Assembly: GCA_027604005.1 (NCBI GenBank)
Contig: JADGJT010000364.1
Coordinates: forward strand, 1 to 22,574
Length of the DNA: 22,574 bases
Direction of reading: 5' to 3'
DNA from: Dinochytrium kinnereticum
Lineage: Eukaryota; Chytridiomycota; Chytridiomycetes; Chytridiales; Chytridiaceae
This document shows positions 1 through 9,125 of this stretch, piece by piece. The translations under genes were made by a program, and so were the position numbers. Positions within the stretch are counted from its first letter, which is position 1; every line of letters starts with the position of its first letter. The notes under the pieces are model-generated. The model saw only the letters and a program-made list of their open reading frames with translations, ran no database searches and was not told the DNA's origin.

Positions 1-963
1 GAGAAATACTCTAGTTGAAAGGTAGGACAAGAATACATGAATTTATAGCTATCTAGAAAACTTCGTAGGACTCTATAGGACTCAGATAGTGAAAACGAAT
101 AGTCATGGTTGTCATGGTTGAACCCGAGAGAGCCTGACTCCAACAAGGTGCGTGTCATCAATGTCGCGGAAGGCCGTTGGCGGTGAGCAGCTCCAGACCG
201 CGCTACCCAAATGTTGGCGGCAGCGTGCGGACATCCAGTGGTGCTACAACCAGGCCGCGCTGCGCGCCAAGGATCAACAGCCTGCGTCGCGGTCACTTAG
301 ACACCGTTCACGTTCATGACGAAATCATTGCCCTCTCCTTCCTCCTCCCCGCGCCAAAAATCAGCAACCTATTTTTCCAGCACCTCACCCTTTCCCACCG
401 AGAAGTCGACTCAGAGGGGTGCTCTACCATTCTGTCCCCCTTATCCTCTCACCACCATCTATTTTATTTTATCTTTATAGAAAGAACTCGCTTAGAACGA
501 CCCAAGGAATCTTCTTAACCTAATGTAACCAAAAAACCCAACCTCCAAATGCCATCCAACACCATCCTACTGAAACGCCATGGTATAAGGGCGTCCAAGA
601 CCCTCTCGCCAAGTGGTTTCTCACGTGTACGAGGGACACCGACAATCGCCTCCAGTTTAAACTTGGAATGCTGGATCAAGGCACTTTAGGCACTTTGTAG
701 CTGGTCATTCCGTGACCCTCCATAGCTAGCTGTCGATGGGTTGACGTTGGGCTCGCAGGGTGGCTCCTCATGTTCCTTGGTGGGTTGTGGGTCAGCTCTG
801 GAGGTTCGCCGCCTTTTTTCATAGCTGAATCTGTGCAGTGTTCCTAGTACCATGGCTATATTACGTTTGTTCAGCAGTGGGGACAGCCGCCATCAATGCA
901 AGGCCCTGAGAATTCAAAACGCCAAAGCAAAACAAAAAGGATGCTTTCAATATACATTTGTTC
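1..963. other. Left flank without a supported gene
   Basis: No recognisable protein is encoded here. Two short tandem repeats lie near the left edge: TAGGACTC at 66-73 and 76-83, and GTCATGGTT at 102-110 and 111-119. A GC-rich stretch around 161-319 contains an ATG-started 52-codon plus-strand frame with G/C-rich third positions, but it matches nothing I know and stops early. Roughly 800-963 should be 3' UTR and terminator of the minus-strand pseudouridine gene that stops at 964; I see no clean AATAAA. The GC-rich part could be the edge of a gene or mobile element cut by the window. Confidence 0.5.
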
Positions 964-3592
964 TTAAAGATTAATCATCAGTGGAGAAAGCTTTGGGGAG
1001 ACTGCACGCGGACTCATAATCGTCTCAAAAGCTGCCTTCATGCCTCTGATAACTCCTCGATGAATATCATCCGAGGTAACGCGGCCGGCCCCAGAATGCA
1101 GTACATTCGAAAGATAAGAGATAAGAGTGCCAACGAGCCTAAGAGCAAAAAATATTATCAGAAAGGGCTGGCAATAATTATAAGACGGTAGGGCAGATGG
1201 AAAGCACTAACGTGTCTCCAGCGCCTGTCACGCTTTCGCAATTGATAAGTACGCAATCAGGGTTAATGTGGGTCAGGCTGAGGACGTTATCCTCCATTTT
1301 CTCAACGAGAAGAACACCATCTTTTCCTAATTTCACAATGTTGTACTTAAAGAGTACTGACAATGAAATTGCAGCGTCCAGTAGATCGGGATATTCTGAC
1401 GAGGTAATAATTAATAATTTCAATGTCAATGCAATACCTCCGCATATTTTTGGTGGGTTAACGATCATTGGCTTAATGTCGTCTATCTCGTGACGTACTC
1501 CAATATTTCTACGCAATATTGTTTAATAAAGCAACCAAAAACCTACCGAAGAGAAACTAGCTAACCTATTCTGTAAGGCTTGACCCATAGCGATTACTTC
1601 ATCAAAATTAGGTGTGACTAGCTGAACTGCCTTCGCTATGTCGTTTATATGTATACCCCTTTGCAGAATGGAAAGAAATGCACAAGCCTTTGGAACTGAT
1701 GTCGGTTCAAAGATACCTAAAATACTTAGAGAGGCATTTTAGGAATCATACGCACAAAATCCAGAGGTTGCTGTCCTAGAAAAAAATCTCACAATATCGG
1801 CCACAGTATTGAGGGAGAGATTCCCATCGAAGGCAACAATACCATTATGTTTCAAGAAAGGAGGGGCAGCGATCTTTTCATGGATCCGCATGTCCGCAAC
1901 AGCTCCAACTAGTTGTCCATTTCCATTTATCAAAGAACTGTAAATAGCAGTCGACGAACTGTCCAGCGTTCCGATACAACTGACGTCCTTAAACTTCAGC
2001 CAAAGCCATAAAAATTCTGTCAAACCATTCCGATACCCGACATCTCTTCCAAGGCTGCAACTCCAAAAGCGTCAGATCCTACAGCACTCCAAAAGATAGG
2101 TTCTCCGCCTGTACGGAAACAAGCCTCTGCCATATTCCGTGCTACGCCTCCCAAGCTCGTCTGCACCTTTCCAGAATGTGAAGTTCCTAGTTGGGGCTGC
2201 GAATCTGAAAATTTTGAAGTGATATCCATAACAGTGCCCCCGATAATCAGTGGTCTCAGTTTACTTTCCAAGCAAGTTAATGCTTATTATTTAGAGTAAA
2301 ATATTAGCAGAAATCGGGGACGGGGGGTATATACGATAGCTGTTAAATTTTAAGGGGGCAGAATCGATGAACGCAAGCTCCTTTGCAATCTGGCTGCCCA
2401 CCAATGCATTATTCTTGATCAACGCAATATCTGATTAAATTTTTTAGCAGGATAAAAAAAAGTGTTCATACTTGACGCTAAAGATCCTCCAGAAGTGAGT
2501 TTCTTGACCTTATCTAGCAAAAAAGGCGTGACATCCTTGCCATGTATTCCAGACGAGCTGGATGAAAGGAAATTCAGTGGCTAAAATAATCGTTTTCTCA
2601 TACATACTCAGCTTCTCTGAGAGCTTGAACAATAGCGTTATCTAGGGTTTCGCCGTCAATAGCGACTTCCTTTTCAGGAATTGGAACACCAACAAGAACT
2701 CCATTTTGTAGCCCAAGATCATCATTGGACTCTGTATGAAGGATTACAACAATGAAATGGGTTCGGGCCATACTTATCAATTGAGCACACTCTAAAGGCG
2801 TATTCAACTGAGCTATGCTCTAAAATCCCTTTCAGCATGTCATATAAAGGGATGAGCCGACCTTGAATCCACTCTTAGGGAGGTAAAAGGCGGGGAATTC
2901 ATCGGTTCCATATGATATAACAGGCACGCCGTGAGTCTCTAAGACCTCTAGCGTTCTTCCTATATCAAGAATACTTTTAACACCGGCGCAAACAACTGCA
3001 ATGGGGGTTCTGGAAAGCTCCGTTAGATCTGCGGATATGTCCATAGACGATTCCCCTCCCCGGTGAACTCCTCCGATGCCACCCGTAACAAAAACCTTGA
3101 TGCCAGCTGCCTGGGCAATGGCCATTGTCCCAGACACAGTTGTGGCTCCCATTAGTTTTTTCGAGAGCACCAATGCAAGATCCCTTCTTGATGCCTTTAC
3201 CGCAATCTCCATAGACCCAGGCTGATTAGATTCAGCCAGCCTCCTTAAATCGTCCGACGTAAGGCCGACATGTACAAAGCCATCCAAAAGAGCAATGGTT
3301 GCTGGAATCGACCCCTGGCCTCTAATAATATCCTCAACCTCTTTTGCAGTATCGAGATTGCTGGGAAACGGCATGCCTGATGTTTGGAGTCAGGAAACTA
3401 AAAACAAGGAAACTGACCATGTGTGATGATGGTAGATTCGAGAGCAACGACAGGCTTTCTCGACCTGAGAGCATTTGAAACCTCTGGCGATAATTTGAAT
3501 GACGATGGATAGAGAGGAATCGAATGGAACTGACGAATTCGCCAGCATCGCCCTCTAAAGGCCAGATTGCGCAGCGCCATACTGTGCAACAT
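964..3592 (-). CDS. Pseudouridine-metabolising bifunctional protein (pseudouridine-5'-phosphate glycosidase + PfkB pseudouridine kinase)
   Basis: The kinase half phosphorylates pseudouridine; the glycosidase half splits pseudouridine 5'-phosphate into uracil and ribose 5-phosphate. Proposed exons: 3592-3418, 3376-2862, 2819-2608, 2557-2472, 2430-2335, 2282-2026, 1987-1756, 1716-1566, 1508-1212, 1138-964, giving 731 residues. An optional in-frame 42-base intron in the ninth exon would give 717. The N-terminal half shows PsuG motifs ALESTIITHG, VPVISYGTDEFPAFY, CAGVKSILDIGRT and ANIAL-type NIALIKNNA. The C-terminal half shows LGGVARNMAEA, FEPTSVPKA and the kinase signature VTGAGDT with its catalytic Asp. 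Length and domain order match the fungal fusion known from S. pombe C1861.05. The ATG at 3592 is chosen because it opens an Arg-rich, acid-free presequence (MLHSMALRNLAFRGRCWRIR); an in-frame ATG at 3670 would lengthen the N terminus by 26 residues. There is no C-terminal SKL peroxisomal signal. Confidence 0.9.
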
Positions 3593-3880
3593 GTTGTATT
3601 TGGCAACCATCACCAAACTGTTGCCACAGTTTTCAAAATTCAAATGCTCAGAAGGCCAGCTGCTCACCATCAATACACATGCTCTGTTTCATGATTCGCA
3701 CATCACGAGTTTACATTTACTTTTTATTTTTTTTAAGTTTTTACGATATTTAGGTAGTAGTAAGTAATATGTTGAAGATTCAAGTATTTGAAAGACAGCG
3801 GCCGAGATGCAGCACGAAATTGTTTGGTGAAGGGAAGGCCAAAGAGACTTGATAAGTAAGATATGTTTCACAGGTAAAAA
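3593..3880. promoter_or_regulatory. Intergenic promoter/terminator between two minus-strand genes
   Basis: These 288 bases separate the stop of the cyclic-nucleotide-binding gene from the chosen start of the pseudouridine enzyme gene. They must hold the terminator of the first and the promoter of the second. A T-rich plus-strand run around 3717-3742 reads as an A-rich tract upstream of the downstream gene. No specific factor site can be assigned. Confidence 0.4.
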
Positions 3881-6871
3881 CTAAGAAAGATTTCCCATCT
3901 TATATCCTGCAAGTCCAACATGACTTGCACTTGGCTGCTTAACAGAGGTATCCTGATTCTCAAGTCGCGGTGTCAGCTTGCTCCCCTTAGATGCGGCACT
4001 GGACGTTGAATATTCGTCCGATGCATTCTCATTCGTTTCAGTTGAACCATTAATCTGAGTTGCCTCAATAGGCACAGCGTCTGGCGAAAAGTTCATTATC
4101 TTGTACTTATCTACAAGCCCCTTCAGAACGTTCTTGAAATCTTTTAACGGGGAGGTAAGCTCGCTTGACATCTCTTTGTATCCGATGCTGACCAAAAACG
4201 CTTCCTGAAGAAGAGGGACAGATATGCGATATCGGACTCCGTAATTGAACGCCAGATGGACCATAGAGTTTGATGCCAGACCAAAAAACTCGTGGATACT
4301 CATAGCAAGGAGTGTACATCCCTCAGAAGCAGAGCAATTTATGGTCACATAGCTTTTGAGGGGATATAGTAGAGTTTTGACAGCATCAGCAGATATGGCT
4401 CCAAAATATTTCGTCCTCGAACCAGCTATTGGCTGAGGGAAGCTCGGATGAGTAGGTAAGACCGGAAAGGTTTCGCCCGCGACAATGTCCACAATCTCAA
4501 GTCGTTGATCAAGAATCTCGTCGTTCTGGTAGCTCTTAATTCCAGGAACCCATGGGATAATAGTGGGGCGAGTACTCTTAAACTTGGTGTTTGGTTTTCT
4601 GAATGTTTTAATGAATCTAACGGACTTCGAAGCTACGCAGGATCCTTTGCAGACAAAATAGATTTTGTCGTAAAGCTCGTCTTCCTGAACCAGTGTTTGA
4701 TCAGGCGTTGCCTGAATAATTTCGCACTGCGCTACTGCTGTCATTAGAAGATCCTCCTGCGCACATGCAAAGAACGGAAAGCCATTAAGTAAAACCACTT
4801 TTTGGTCAACGGACCCGCCGTCATGGCTGTATACTGCTCGAATGTAATCATCTATTACAATATTAGGGTTAGTATAAAACCTCGAGACAACGTACAATAT
4901 TGAAAGAGGTGACTAACCAACGCGAACACGAACGAAATCGGTATCAGATGTGAGAACAAAATCCTCCTTCCGCAGCTTAGCGGCTTCTGCCATCATTTCG
5001 ATATCCGTCACAGCTCCTAAAACAGATCCAACCCCGCAGCTTTTTGACTTATACTTAAACTGAGGCTTCAGAATGTTTTTCCCGACATCCACCGTCCCGC
5101 TGATGACGAAGTAGACTGATTCCGCAGTTACGCCCACCTTTGATAAGATGGTCCCCTTGGGGTGAAACTCGTAGGTCATAGTATCGTACAGCCTGCTTCG
5201 TTTCTCGCGTCCCATTTTATCAAGTGTGGGGCACAGGGCCACAAGTATACGGTCAAGTTGAGTCATATCTTCGTCGGTCCTCGCGCCTTTAGCTTTCAAG
5301 AAAACGTCGCGGACCTAAAACACTGCGGTTAGGCATTCTTACGCAAAGAAACAAGATGCGGCGCCTGAAGAGAAGGTACCGGTACGAGATGACGGATAAC
5401 GAACCTGCTTCGCCAACGAATCATCGGTTCCTCTTATGTGAGACGCAATCATAGCAGCATTTCGATTCAAAAAGGAGGAAAACATATTCGCCCCCCGAAT
5501 CACCTCTAGAAGCTTACGAGCGACCCTCCGCCACAGCTTTTTTGCATTGGCGGACATTTTAATATCACTGTCTATCAAAAACACACTTGTGTTAGTCTTC
5601 GCAGTGGAGGATACCCGACATGTCTTTGAATTGCGGGAGTTGTCATTCCTATCAGGAGCTAACTGATTTGAGGAAACGGCTCTTGAAATAGACTTTTTGC
5701 CAGTGGCTGGAGCCAGTTGCCCTGTACTCTTGGCTCCGCTGAGCTTTCTACCACCTGTAGAATCCCCTCCAAGATAATTTAACGGCTGCCGCATGCCTAC
5801 TTTAGCGGCATGACTTCGTTTCTTCCCGACTGCGGATAAGCCAGCCTCTCTTACAGAATGCGCAGAGATTTGATAATCTCCTAGGCGCAGCTGTGCTCCT
5901 CCGTTATCATTGCTATTTGAATCCGTATTGGCTTCTCGATCCCTAGCTCTATTCAACTCAAAAGAGCTTAGCGCGAACTTGTGGTCTGCGCTCGTTCCAT
6001 CATCATCAGGAAATGAGGAATCGTTACAGAGAATAGTAAGAAGGTTTGCGGTGGATCTGGCGGCCGACGCATGTCGCTTCCGTCCGGCGGGGCGAGTTAA
6101 AAGAGGTGTATGCGGCCTGGAGGAAGGTATGCCGCCGAATCCAGCAATAGTTCCGGCGATACTCTCATCTGGGGAAACTTTCTGAGAACATGCGGAAGCC
6201 TCCTTCACGGCGTCTCCAGAGTACCTATGGCCAGCATGGGTGAGTTGCGAAGAGAGTTGATCGGCAACATAGGAGGGTAAAGAGGTCTCCTTTTGAATAG
6301 GATCCAACGTTCGGATGCTTTGGCCCAAAGGGGATGGTGTTGCCACCTTGCTTCTTCCAGTCATCATAGTTGGGTTTGATGGCAACGGGATGGACGGTGA
6401 TGGTAAGGGGAAAGCGGGGGATGGGGAGCGGGAAAGAATGGCGTTTCTTGATCCTGAAACCTTTGGATCAAAGCCATCTAATCGCCTCATGGATACCGAA
6501 TTTCCCGCAACAAGAGAGCGCCCTCTCGCCTCATCTCCCCCAACACTCCTTCCAGGTGCCATAATGGACGAGCTGGCAAGAGTTGTTATGGCTGCTGCTG
6601 TACCCAGTTCCATCAATGGCGAACCCAATGATGAAGGTGAGCTGGGCTTAACTGTAATAAAATCCTTTCGGACCATACGTGAGCGAGGGCTCGAACCTTC
6701 GGAACCTGTTGGGTGAGCAGACGGGGATGAAGGTTGACGATTTTCGGTAATTCGCGGGGCGTTGGAGGGGTTCGGTGAGTTGGATCGAGATTCAGGCCTT
6801 CCTGGTGAGTTGCTACATGCAGCCCCTACTCCTTTGTTGGTGGTAAGAAGCGGCAGCTGAACGGTAGACAT
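3881..6871 (-). CDS. Tandem cyclic-nucleotide-binding-domain protein, CNBD2-like
   Basis: Proposed exons are 6871-5405, 5314-4918 and 4851-3881, giving 944 residues. Introns are 90 bases (donor GTTCGT) and 66 bases (donor GTTAGT, branch ACTAAC). The first ~430 residues are Ser/Pro-rich and probably disordered. A basic helix with KKLWRRVARKLLEVIRG follows, as in CNBD2 proteins just before their first domain. CNB domain 1 lies around 500-620, with YEFHPKGTILSKVGVTAESV and VYFVISGTVDVG. CNB domain 2 lies around 635-800, with LNGFPFFACAQEDLL and KIYFVCKGSC. The phosphate-binding cassette (FGE..AL..PR.A) is not preserved in either, so nucleotide binding is doubtful. The C-terminal tail is Ser/Thr-rich. 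CNBD2 relatives occur in flagellated eukaryotes and are linked to sperm function, which suggests a zoospore or flagellar role here (inference). The ATG at 6871 is the first in frame, but the frame stays open upstream of it. Confidence 0.7.
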
Positions 6872-6912
6872 CTTCGCGGAAGCAAAGGTATTCAAAGAGT
6901 AAGTGGGATTCA

Positions 6913-7314
6913 CTACTTGGAAGCGTTCAGCGCCGAGATACAGATATGGGAAACGTTGATGTGTGTTTCTGCGAGCTCCAGATCCACACGGATCCCACCC
7001 GCAGACCGCCGAGAAAAGTTATAGAATTCAAGTATCAAGGGACTCTTGCTGTTGCTAGCTGAAAAGTACTGCAAAACCACAGGAGTTCCAAAAGAATTCA
7101 GCAGCCATGTCGCCCATCCCTCCTTTGTTAGCCAGCAACTTTCATTGAAACCATAGAAAAACGCCCTCTGTGCGATATCCTCATGAACCAGATATTCAGG
7201 CATCCATTGTGGGAATCGACGGTGCACAAGATCATCCATTGTTCTGATCCATACAAGAAATTCTTCAGTCACCAGCGGAGAAGATTGGCAGACCAAAGAT
7301 GAATTGGGATTCAT
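6913..7314 (-). CDS. Unrecognised 133-residue protein, or 5' exon of the next gene
   Basis: An uninterrupted ATG-to-TAG frame encodes 133 residues rich in aromatic residues, including HRRFPQWMPEYLVHEDIA, FFYGFNESCWLTKEGW and LILEFYNFSRRSAGG. It looks like a compact alpha/beta domain with no signal peptide or membrane segment. I do not recognise the family. It diverges from the LDAH gene over 142 bases, so it probably has its own promoter. Its stop lies only 41 bases before the ATG of the cyclic-nucleotide-binding gene, very tight for two independent fungal transcripts. A splice from a GTTTCC donor inside this frame (about 6955) to the AG just before 6871 would fuse the two in frame, but that donor is weak. 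Either a separate small gene or the N terminus of a larger protein is possible. Confidence 0.6.
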   Translation of the reverse strand: MNPNSSLVCQSSPLVTEEFLVWIRTMDDLVHRRFPQWMPEYLVHEDIAQRAFFYGFNESCWLTKEGWATWLLNSFGTPVVLQYFSASNSKSPLILEFYNFSRRSAGGIRVDLELAETHINVSHICISALNASK

Positions 7315-7456
7315 CCTGCCTCCAAACAGAGGTCATCGGCAATCTGGAACAAGATTTGCATTATTGGCAAAAGACACGCTTGGTTGTCTGCTGAACAAAA
7401 TATATTATTATTTCCTCTTCAAAACATATATTTGGGTGTTTTATAGCAGAAGTAAC
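7315..7456. promoter_or_regulatory. Putative bidirectional promoter
   Basis: These 142 bases lie between the divergent starts of the minus-strand small ORF (7314) and plus-strand LDAH (7457). There is a CCAAT pentamer on the minus strand at 7367-7363. An AT-rich TATA-like run sits at about 7397-7407, some 50-60 bases before the LDAH ATG. Both genes must be driven from here unless their transcripts overlap. Confidence 0.5.
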
Positions 7457-8731
7457 ATGGCCCATCACCCTGAAGGCATCACAGAGATCTGGGACATTGA
7501 AGGCATTCCCACCGAATCCCTGACCTTTCCCGCTCGAAATCTATCAGACAATACCCAGCCACTGGTTTTCTTTCTGATCCCAGGCAACCCTGGTGTGGTC
7601 CAGTACTATGAAGAGTTTATGTATCAGCTTTGGAAGGAGTGTGAAATGGGGATCGAGGTGGTGTGTGGTATGACTTATTCGAAAACGCTTTTCTTTACCT
7701 GTCTTCTATGGAATTTGAGATGCTAATTCTGAGGTGGGGTTGTGAAGTACAACACCCAGGGCATTCTACATCTGTTCACCAATGGAAGATCTTGAACCTG
7801 CAGGAGCAGATCAAGCACAAGGTCGACTGCATGGATTTTCTCCTGGACAAGTACTCTCCATTGTCCAATTTTATCGTAGCGGGGCATTCAATCGGGGCGT
7901 ACATGGCTTTAAAGGTTATTGTTGTTCTTTTCGCTTTCTTGTCTTCTCCATTGGGCTACTCTTCTACATTGATTCTTTTTTTTCGATTATGCCAATGCTT
8001 CAGCTGTCTGAGCCAGTTATCTTTCTCCCAGTGTTTCTATTTATTTATCTTTTTTCTTAAATGCTTAGGAAGTTATGTTCTAAGCTATGTTTAGGTCCTT
8101 CGTGCTCGCCCCACAGCTCCGATTGTGAAGTGTCTCAACCTATTTCCGACGCTTCATAACATCTCTAAAACGCCTAAGGGCCGTCAAGTCTCCATCCTTA
8201 CACTTCCCGTTATTCGACATACAGCTGTCCTGCTTCTCGTTATGATCCGGGTCCTTCTCATTTTTTCGCCCAGCATGTTTCGATCAATCGTTGCTGCAGC
8301 TTCAAACCAAAAAGGAAGAGATCTTGCTGTAACCTGCGACCGTTTGTTGCACCCGCGGCCGATGCTACATGCCACAACTCTAGGAGCGTGGGAGATGGGT
8401 GAGGTAAAGGAGTTGGATACAGATGTTATTGCGGAAAATGTTTCGAAGATGATATTTTATTATAGTGAGATTGATATGTGGGCACCGAGAAGTCACTTTG
8501 AGGGCATGAAGGAGAAGTTCCCAAATGGTGTGCTTGATTTCGTTTTCCCTCTATCTATTTTTAGGCCTTCTCTCGTTGTTGCTATCTTCACTATCATCCT
8601 TTTCTAACTCTATGCCTACAGCCGAAGTTTATCTTTGCGATCAAAACCTTCCGCATGCCTTTGTGATTGGCTACTCAGATGTAATGGCTGCGAAAGTTGC
8701 AAAGTGGATTAAGCCCCTGGTGGTGCTATAA
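7457..8731 (+). CDS. LDAH: Lipid droplet-associated hydrolase (LDAH/C2orf43 family)
   Basis: This is an alpha/beta-hydrolase that acts at lipid droplets; the animal enzyme is implicated in cholesteryl ester or triacylglycerol turnover. Exons are 7457-7667, 7748-7914, 8095-8527 and 8622-8731, giving 306 residues, close to human LDAH. Introns are 80, 180 and 94 bases with branch-like CTAAT, CTAAG and CTAAC. Family motifs are in order: LIPGNPGVVQYYEEF near 38-52 (oxyanion region), the nucleophile elbow GHSIGAY with Ser118, the LFPTL block, acid Asp253 in SEIDMWAP and catalytic His282 in NLPHAF. So Ser, Asp and His are all present. A hydrophobic stretch around 160-183 fits the hairpin used for droplet attachment. 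The ATG at 7457 starts MAHHPEG in good register with the family. It is the only plus-strand gene and converges with the Elg1 gene. Confidence 0.9.
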
Positions 8732-8901
8732 TTAATAGTGTTTCATTCTGCTTGCGTGGCCCACATTCGTCGTCAACTCGATACTGTCGTTTGCGCTTCT
8801 CATACTGGGCTGTGCGCTTTAGGATATGCGAGTTGGCTGGCTTCTACTCCTCTTTGTATATTGGGCAATGAGCCCCCATTTTTCGTGAACACTAAAGCAC
8901 G

Positions 8902-8907
8902 AATAAA
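8902..8907 (+). terminator. AATAAA polyadenylation signal for LDAH
   Basis: A canonical AATAAA hexamer lies 171 bases past the LDAH stop codon, in the expected orientation, followed by T-rich and A-rich sequence. Confidence 0.5.
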
Positions 8908-9042
8908 GCCTTATTACAATTGGAATCAAATAAGGGAAAGATAGGAATTAGCCCTTAACTCAGCTTCATGGCAAAACTGGGTTTAATCTTTTTCTTTTCT
9001 TTTCTTAGTATATTAAATTTAACATATTTATGTAGAGAATAT

Positions 9043-9048
9043 TTTATT
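9043..9048 (-). terminator. AATAAA polyadenylation signal for the Elg1-like gene
   Basis: On the minus strand, AATAAA lies 78 bases past the stop at 9126, inside an AT-rich block. It sits about 140 bases from the opposing LDAH signal, so the two transcripts may overlap little. Confidence 0.45.
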
Positions 9049-9125
9049 ATGAGAATAACAAATATATATAGAGTTGCTCGTCCAGCCCTTATCCCATCAC
9101 TTACCCAAAATGGAAACAATAGTTG

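Larger units (their letters stand above)
8732..9125. other. Convergent 3' intergenic region
   Basis: These 394 bases lie between the stops of LDAH (+) and the Elg1-like gene (-). They hold both 3' UTRs and no gene. A short plus-strand frame at 8738-8944 has no protein-like features. The centre, about 8985-9072, is strongly AT-rich. Confidence 0.6.

Noticed and set aside
5315..5342. A 28-base intron GTAAGA..TTTTAG in the cyclic-nucleotide-binding gene
   Set aside because: The donor looks good, but the junction is out of frame and the length is implausible. The 90-base intron from the CAG|GTTCGT donor restores the frame.
6680..6705. GGCTCGAACC, resembling a tRNA B box
   Set aside because: It lies inside a coding exon, and no A box or cloverleaf can be formed around it. 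The GGTTCGAGG at about 21072 fails for the same lack of an A box.
6315..6716. 133-codon plus-strand open frame
   Set aside because: Antisense to the Ser/Pro-rich N terminus of the cyclic-nucleotide-binding gene, with no domain of its own.
8738..8944. 68-codon plus-strand frame after LDAH
   Set aside because: It lies in the LDAH 3' UTR before its polyadenylation signal and has no protein-like features.
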